From the NCBI GenBank assembly GCA_951213105.1, contig OX578136.1:152788678-152852677 (forward strand): a DNA stretch of 64,000 bases, given 5' to 3'. Origin of the DNA: Amaurobius ferox. Taxonomy: Eukaryota; Arthropoda; Arachnida; Araneae; Amaurobiidae. Positions 60,353 to 64,000 of this stretch are shown one piece after another (position 1 is the first letter of the stretch; every line of letters starts with the position of its first letter). The notes under the pieces are model-generated. The model saw only the letters and a program-made list of their open reading frames with translations. It was not told where the DNA came from and searched no databases. A program made the position numbers and the translations under genes.

Positions 60353-60559
60353 TTTAATGGTATCATCACCATTAAAAAATATACGTTGATTTTTAGGACC
60401 AATCCCGGACATATCACATCTTTTCCCTAGAAGATTAACTCTGATTTGACCCTCCTTTCCAGTCAGCCGCTCTCTGATGCCCTTGATGGCTTTCCCTTGG
60501 ATTTGTTGCAAGTCGCTCATCGAGAGCACATTGAAAATAATCATTAAAAATTTTTGCAA
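60353..60559 (-). pseudogene. RNA polymerase largest-subunit-like fragment
   Basis: On the minus strand a 76-codon open frame contains [14 protein letters not shown] and [17 protein letters not shown], followed by CDMSG. This matches the conserved region of RPB1/beta-prime subunits, where GK-x-G-x-x-R-x-N-L-x-GKR-x-D-x-S is followed by a conserved Arg-Thr/Ser-Val-Ile. Here the sequence passes from MSG to IGPKNQ, so that segment is deleted. Nothing upstream or downstream resembles the rest of the roughly 1400-aa protein, so it is a relic. It differs from the highly conserved animal Pol II sequence (for example [10 protein letters not shown] versus NLMGKRVDFS), which favours a viral or otherwise foreign source. 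The A-tract start is not a natural start. Confidence 0.5.
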
Positions 60560-60568
60560 AATGCCTCC

Positions 60569-60664
60569 CGGTAGGCTCAGAGTATATTCAATCTCAAATT
60601 CGACCCACCAAGGGGCCCTTCTTGATGAGCCGAATTCAAGACCAAATACACTCTGAGCCTACCG
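60569..60664 (-). other. 96-nt foldback with a 44-bp stem
   Basis: Arms 60569-60612 and 60621-60664 pair over 44 positions around an 8-nt loop. The outer 15 pairs are perfect (CGGTAGGCTCAGAGT). Nine inner positions differ, all A:C on the plus strand and therefore G:U on the minus strand (60584, 60589, 60590, 60591, 60595, 60596, 60603, 60605, 60608 with their partners). A minus-strand transcript would fold into an unbroken hairpin. Confidence 0.85.
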
Positions 60665-60840
60665 CCACTGAGGCTTACAAACAACGTATAAGGACAACAC
60701 TGTAAGACTTTGACGCCTTGCGTCGGGCCCACCCACCATTTATTATCGATGAGTGCTGCTTTATTGGTACAACGACTAAAGCAGCCGACATGTCATTTTT
60801 GGCTCGGTATAGTTCAATAAACCATCAACCCGGATTGATT
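60625..60840 (+). pseudogene. Possible decayed small reading frame
   Basis: From an ATG inside the right foldback arm the frame reads [12 protein letters not shown], then a TAA near 60703, and continues open with RRAHPPFIIDECCFI and KAADMSFLARYSS. It has protein-like composition but I recognise no family. The same DNA could instead be the body of the tRNA-derived SINE read on the other strand from 60925, so this call is weak. Confidence 0.25.
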
Positions 60841-60859
60841 AACAACCTGGGAGAGGTCG

Positions 60860-60925
60860 GGATTTGAACCTGGGACCTAGATGTTAATAGGTCTGTGCGC
60901 TAACCGTTTAGCCAAGGGTACCCAT
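60860..60925 (-). repeat. tRNA-like SINE head
   Basis: On the minus strand TGGCTAAACGG (60914-60904) is a perfect polymerase III A box and GGTTCAAATCC (60870-60860) a good B box. A D-arm GCTA/TAGC and an anticodon-like arm GACCTA/TAGGTC fold. The T arm and acceptor stem do not, so it is a tRNA-derived SINE or relic, not a tRNA gene. Confidence 0.55.
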
Positions 60926-61310
60926 CAAAATTTACACATACCTTTAATTTAACCATTACACCACAGGCGAAAATCTTCAAAAATAGCACTTTAAACAAGT
61001 TATTTCCCTCTTATAATGTAAGAATTCTTCAAAATATCTATCGCTACTGTTTATCTGATTAAAAATATAGAATAAAATGCTTAAAATCAATCGCGAAAAA
61101 TAAATTCTACTCCTCTCCATATAGTGCTGCCATCTCCCTTTGATTCTCGTAATCTCCGCTTTTTTAAAGAGGAAAAGATGTTAGTCAAGGTCAGCAGCTG
61201 GCTACAGACGTTTTGAAAGCAGGAAGTAGAAACAAGGTCGACACTTTCCTAGCGGAAAATAATACTGCTTCGTATTTTATCTGATTTAAAGAAAACAAAG
61301 ATATAAATAA
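60926..61310. other. Leader region left of the plus-strand viral genes
   Basis: No full gene is present. At about 61166-61273 a short frame reads DVSQGQQLATDVLKAGSR and ends TASYFI. Its Gly/Lys/Arg-spaced pattern recalls C-termini of minor virion proteins in Maverick-like elements, but the evidence is weak. Confidence 0.3.
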
Positions 61311-61463
61311 ATGAATGAAATTGAGTCTGAGATATTTCGCTATAGAATTCTTTATCAGTATCTCCAATTTGATGTTTTAAGCGGTGACATTTCAGAAATT
61401 AAAAAATCTTTAAAAAAGTTGCATGATCAGTTTGAAACAATTGTCAAACTTATAAAAGAATAG
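61311..61463 (+). CDS. Small 50-aa protein of the virus-like element
   Basis: The ATG at 61311 follows the A/T-rich ATATAAATAA. The 50 residues run from MNEIESEIFRYRILYQYL to VKLIKE, with an alternating hydrophobic/charged pattern that should form two helices or a short coiled coil. It is followed after 32 bp by the zinc-ribbon gene on the same strand. I recognise no family. Its place in a compact series of same-strand frames and its clean start and stop make it a plausible gene. Confidence 0.5.
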   Translation: MNEIESEIFRYRILYQYLQFDVLSGDISEIKKSLKKLHDQFETIVKLIKE

Positions 61464-61495
61464 CTGAGTAAGGGGTCTATTTTTCAATAAATATA

Positions 61496-61780
61496 ATGAT
61501 TGAAGACAAAACATATAATGAAATGTTGGAAGTAATAAGAATGTTAGGTCTGGACAATAAAGTTTCCTCAGACGGAGACTTGAAAACTCATGAATGTGAA
61601 CACGAATATGTAATTCAAAATGATGATGGCTGGTACATTTGCCAAGCATGTCACGAAGAGCTGAGGTATAATCCAAATAAACCCCCTATCAATAATCTCG
61701 ATATGTATTTAAACATGTGGAAGCAACAGAGGCGAAAACATCGAATGAAAAATCTGGCTAAATGCATAATGGTTAATTAA
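61496..61780 (+). CDS. Zinc-ribbon protein, TFIIB/viral late transcription factor-like
   Basis: The 94-residue frame starts at ATG 61496. Residues 32-55 form a zinc-ribbon-like motif: Cys34 and His36 on one side, then DDGWYICQACHEEL with Cys49 and Cys52. Transcription factors of the TFIIB type, and the late factors of large DNA viruses, begin with such ribbons. The C-terminal third (WKQQRRKHRMKNLAK) is strongly basic and could bind nucleic acid. The next frame on the same strand resembles the C-terminal part of VLTF3-like factors, so the two may be halves of one gene with its middle lost, or neighbours. The missing YKR-x-NHF-type segment between ribbon and C-terminal domain argues for a deletion. 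Confidence 0.6.
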   Translation: MIEDKTYNEMLEVIRMLGLDNKVSSDGDLKTHECEHEYVIQNDDGWYICQACHEELRYNPNKPPINNLDMYLNMWKQQRRKHRMKNLAKCIMVN

Positions 61781-62061
61781 TAATTAATAATGGTAGTTCG
61801 CATAACCTACCCTTTGAAGAAGAGCTTTTGAACGACTTTTCTACTTTTATCCATAAATATGAGGAGATGTACCCAGAGCGAAAAAACATAATCAGCAAAG
61901 ACTATATCTTATACCATATGTTACGGAAAAGAGGTTACAACATCTATATTTCACGCCTTCTAGTTAAGTTACTTAAACTCAAGAAGACGCTTATTCAGAA
62001 TGAAGAAATCTGCAGAACCATCTTCGAAGCATTAAATTGGAGTTTTTACCCTATTAATTAA
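61777..62061 (+). pseudogene. VLTF3-like late transcription factor, C-terminal part
   Basis: The frame is open for 94 codons from a TAA at 61774 to the stop at 62059-62061, but has no ATG before 61867. It reads NLPFEEELLNDFSTFIHKY, then RKNIISKDYILYHML, LVKLLKLKKTLIQ and ICRTIFEALNW. The spacing of an F-rich helix, a conserved RxNxxxxxYxL motif, a Leu-Lys run and a terminal D/N-W matches the C-terminal domain of the VLTF3 family, which directs late transcription in poxviruses and other nucleocytoplasmic large DNA viruses. The lack of a start and the different phase from the zinc-ribbon frame upstream suggest a broken or frameshifted gene. Confidence 0.5.
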
Positions 62062-62065
62062 AAAC

Positions 62066-62118
62066 GGCTGGTACGTTTGAACAACATGTCACGAAGAGCT
62101 GAGGTATGACCCCGATAA
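62066..62118 (+). pseudogene. Second, decayed copy of the zinc-ribbon coding segment
   Basis: This 53-bp segment repeats 61628-61680: GGCTGGTACGTTTGAACAAC corresponds to GGCTGGTACATTTGCCAAGC, then ATGTCACGAAGAGCTGAGGT is identical in both. The copy has TGA in place of the first CxxC cysteine codon and another stop soon after. Confidence 0.75.
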
Positions 62119-62125
62119 GTGATTA

Positions 62126-62160
62126 TAATTTTTAATAGCTTATTCGGCTATTAAAAATTA
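62126..62160. terminator. Perfect hairpin between convergent viral genes
   Basis: TAATTTTTAATAGC (62126-62139) and GCTATTAAAAATTA (62147-62160) form a perfect 14-bp stem with a 7-nt loop. The right arm includes the integrase stop codon. It sits between the 3' ends of the plus- and minus-strand gene sets, where a bidirectional transcription-end signal would be expected. The role is inferred only from position. Confidence 0.5.
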
Positions 62161-63216
62161 ATTAACTAAATCTTTTTTATCAATCCAGCTAGTCTCAGGA
62201 TAACCTAACCATTTAACTAGATATTTGTCCCCTTTCTTTTTGATGATTTTTTCAATCTTATACACATTGTCTTTCTTATCATATTTTACTAATTCATATT
62301 CATAAAAAGTGCCTTTAACCTCATCATTATTTAAATCCTGAACTCTATAAGTGATTGGGTCGGTTTCTAATACTTCAGAAATGACAAATATTTCATCTGT
62401 AAAAGTTGCTTGATAACCCCTTCTGAAGGTAGACTTATATATAGATATTCTTACTTTATCGCCTACCTGGTATTTATGTTTACGTATGACCTTTTCTTTA
62501 AACAAATTGCGGTAGACTTCACTACTGTTTTCTTCTAGACTGGCTTCAACAGGAGTCATTTTTATACTTCTGTGGTATGAGTAGTTGTAATTCTTCACTA
62601 ATTGATCCAATACATCTATGTATCTTTCAGTGTTATTTGCACACAAGTAGAGCTTTATTTTATTACCAAGAGTGAGATTAAATCTTTCAACCATAGCAGC
62701 TTTTATTTCAACATTTTCTGTTGTGAACCATTGGATATTATTTTCTTTGAATAATTTTTGAGTTGTTTTTCCGACGAACTCTAAATCCTTATCTGTTTGA
62801 ATCCTTTCAGGTATTCTTTCTTTGAAGATCTTTTTAAATGCTTGAGTTACTTCTTCTGCTGATTTATCCTTTAGAGGAACAGCCCATGCATATTTACTGA
62901 AACAGTCAACAGCTGTTAATAAGTACTTGGTGCCATCATTAAACTTACTTCTCGCAAATTTATAGACAAACAGTAAATCAGCTTGCCATTGGTCATCGAT
63001 ATGTGACACGTAAATTCTCCTTCTTTTGAACTTATGGATAAGTGGTTTATGCTTTGTGTATACATCCTGTCGGTGTAAAAAATCCGAGACTTCTTTTCGA
63101 CTTAAACCAGTTTTTCTGCTCAGTACATTTATGCCACAAAATCCTGTTTCGGGATCGTAATAAACCTTTTCGGGGCAACCCTTCTCAGTTACCCCTTCAG
63201 CGGTAAAAAACGACAC
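62158..63216 (-). CDS. Maverick/Polinton integrase with chromodomain
   Basis: The frame encodes about 352 residues of a retroviral-type integrase: YYDPETGFCGINVLSRKTG at the N-terminus, then the DDE core with Asp80 in QADLL, Asp142 in QTDKDLEF and Glu177 in MVERFN (34 residues between the last two). LDQLVKNYNYSYHRSIKM follows, and a C-terminal chromodomain (about 316-352) ends with YLVKWLGYPETSWIDKKDL. This combination is diagnostic for Maverick/Polinton elements and adintoviruses, where the enzyme inserts the linear element DNA. The frame opens after a TAA at 63222-63220 with no ATG before the catalytic core (GTG is the first start-like codon). It overlaps the end of the PLA2 gene by about 30 bp. 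The start may be spliced, non-AUG or lost. The core is undamaged. Confidence 0.93.
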   Translation of the reverse strand: MSFFTAEGVTEKGCPEKVYYDPETGFCGINVLSRKTGLSRKEVSDFLHRQDVYTKHKPLIHKFKRRRIYVSHIDDQWQADLLFVYKFARSKFNDGTKYLLTAVDCFSKYAWAVPLKDKSAEEVTQAFKKIFKERIPERIQTDKDLEFVGKTTQKLFKENNIQWFTTENVEIKAAMVERFNLTLGNKIKLYLCANNTERYIDVLDQLVKNYNYSYHRSIKMTPVEASLEENSSEVYRNLFKEKVIRKHKYQVGDKVRISIYKSTFRRGYQATFTDEIFVISEVLETDPITYRVQDLNNDEVKGTFYEYELVKYDKKDNVYKIEKIIKKKGDKYLVKWLGYPETSWIDKKDLVN

Positions 63217-63707
63217 TTCTTAGAACCACAACCCACACAAATTCCTTTCAACATAGGTCTAGCGTTTTTAGAGGTGACATGCTGTTCATCTTTAGTGTCG
63301 GTGTGTGTTTTACATTTGAGACAATATATTTTTGAGCCCATTCCAAATGACTTCTTTGCTTTGATAATAGGCTTCACAACAGCTCTATCTAGCCTTTCAC
63401 GAAAACTTGGATTGGGAATGTCGTCCAATTCTTTTATCATGTTTGAGTCACACACTTTGTTTCTGGTTTCTGTATCTTTGTTTTTAATGTAGCACACGTC
63501 ATGTTTATAGGCACTATCATCAACCCTATTAATAGGCTTACTCCATTCTTTGTATGTTAAATAGGGGTTCAGTCTAGTTTTTCCTCTGAGCAGTTGAGTT
63601 CCTGGTCCTGTAAATTGATGCCCTGGCAGATGCATTTCAAACGGTAAATTATTAATTGCTGCGTTAACAACACCTTTTCCTTTCTTGCAAGTCTTTTTAC
63701 CACACAT
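63189..63707 (-). CDS. PLA2-domain virion protein fused to a zinc ribbon
   Basis: The 172-residue protein starts at ATG 63707. Residues 26-75 contain the parvovirus VP1-type phospholipase A2 signature: a calcium-loop-like FTGPGTQLL (GPG at 34-36) and the catalytic His-Asp in YKHDVCY (69-70). In virions such domains help breach endosomal membranes; this role is known for parvoviruses and inferred here. The C-terminal part has two Cys pairs, CLKC (129/132) and CVGC (157/160), followed by GSKKCRF, resembling the small zinc-ribbon family DUF5679. This PLA2-plus-ribbon layout fits Maverick/adintovirus proteins. It lies 18 bp downstream of the membrane-protein gene, and its end overlaps the integrase frame. 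No break is seen. Confidence 0.88.
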   Translation of the reverse strand: MCGKKTCKKGKGVVNAAINNLPFEMHLPGHQFTGPGTQLLRGKTRLNPYLTYKEWSKPINRVDDSAYKHDVCYIKNKDTETRNKVCDSNMIKELDDIPNPSFRERLDRAVVKPIIKAKKSFGMGSKIYCLKCKTHTDTKDEQHVTSKNARPMLKGICVGCGSKKCRFLPLKG

Positions 63708-63725
63708 TTATTTATATATAAAAAA

Positions 63726-64000
63726 TTATTTACTCACAAATTGATATCCATTCAGCAGGGTTTGTTTCATATATTTTTCTCTGGGTAAGTAGACTAAATT
63801 ATTGATGAAATCCTCCTCTCGCTTATACACTTCCTCTTCTGATAGGGTATTCGATTTGTATGAATTGAGCAGCTGTTTGTAAAACTTGTAAGACTGTTTG
63901 TACTCTTCTCTCCTTTCCGCGATATTCAAAGCTTTATCAATAACTTCAACAATACCGACGCTTAAGCTCAGAGCAGCTAAGGGAACAAGTACAAAAGCTG
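63726..64000 (-). CDS. Small membrane-anchored protein, cut by the window edge
   Basis: The minus-strand frame is open from the window edge to TAA 63728-63726, giving 90 visible residues. The visible N-terminal part (AFVLVPLAALSLSVGIVEVI) is hydrophobic and could span a membrane. The rest is charged and helical (NIAERREEYKQSYKFYKQ, LSEEEVYKREEDF) and ends with LLNGYQFVSK. A TTG near 63929 looks like a start but lies downstream of the hydrophobic part, so the true start is beyond 64 kb. The 18-bp gap to the PLA2 gene suggests one transcription unit. The family is unknown; small tail- or membrane-anchored proteins are common in Maverick-like elements. Confidence 0.6.
   Translation of the reverse strand, partial: AFVLVPLAALSLSVGIVEVIDKALNIAERREEYKQSYKFYKQLLNSYKSNTLSEEEVYKREEDFINNLVYLPREKYMKQTLLNGYQFVSK

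Noticed and set aside
60860..60925. Functional tRNA gene
   Set aside because: A and B boxes and two arms are present, but the T arm and acceptor stem do not pair.

Overview
The window looks like a gene-poor, AT-rich stretch of an invertebrate nuclear genome. An arthropod, perhaps a chelicerate such as a spider, fits the mix of a jockey-type LINE, mariner, Tc1, piggyBac and hAT remnants and tRNA-derived SINEs, but no host gene is present to prove it. I find no convincing host protein-coding gene. Nearly everything recognisable is mobile or virus-derived DNA.

Layout. 1-14 kb: two inverted copies of a ~1.1-1.3 kb family (here 'family C', with a GACA microsatellite), a ~790 bp TA-flanked MITE, one diverged copy of a second family (here 'A/D'), a tRNA-derived SINE and a broken mariner. 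14.0-18.6 kb: a nearly complete minus-strand jockey-type non-LTR retrotransposon with an intact ORF2, an ORF1 broken at poly-C tracts, and a 29-nt poly(A). 19-27 kb: a Tc1 fragment, an 18-copy 24-bp minisatellite, a solo LTR with a 4-bp TSD, a SINE with a 14-bp TSD, and A/D elements. 27-48 kb: a second SINE, a LINE 3' fragment, hAT debris, a TGACGT-rich MITE, a 1.36 kb hAT-like element with an 8-bp TSD, an A element split by a decayed piggyBac, and a decayed Tc1. 48-55 kb: a tandem duplication whose second copy preserves the empty sites of elements inserted into the first. 55-59 kb: further C and D elements and two satellite arrays.

59.4-64 kb is different. It holds the edge of a Maverick/Polinton (adintovirus-like) element: an integrase with a chromodomain, a parvovirus-type PLA2 fused to a zinc ribbon, and a small membrane protein, tightly packed on the minus strand. 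Convergent plus-strand genes encode a 50-aa protein, a TFIIB-like zinc-ribbon protein and a segment resembling the viral late transcription factor VLTF3. To the left lie a frameshifted unknown gene, a fragment like the RNA polymerase largest subunit, and a 96-nt foldback whose arm differences are all G:U-compatible on the minus strand. If these belong to one element, it would have carried part of its own late-transcription machinery. The window ends inside the element, so capsid and polymerase genes, if present, lie beyond 64 kb.

All identifications come from reading the sequence and from recalled family motifs. No database search was run.
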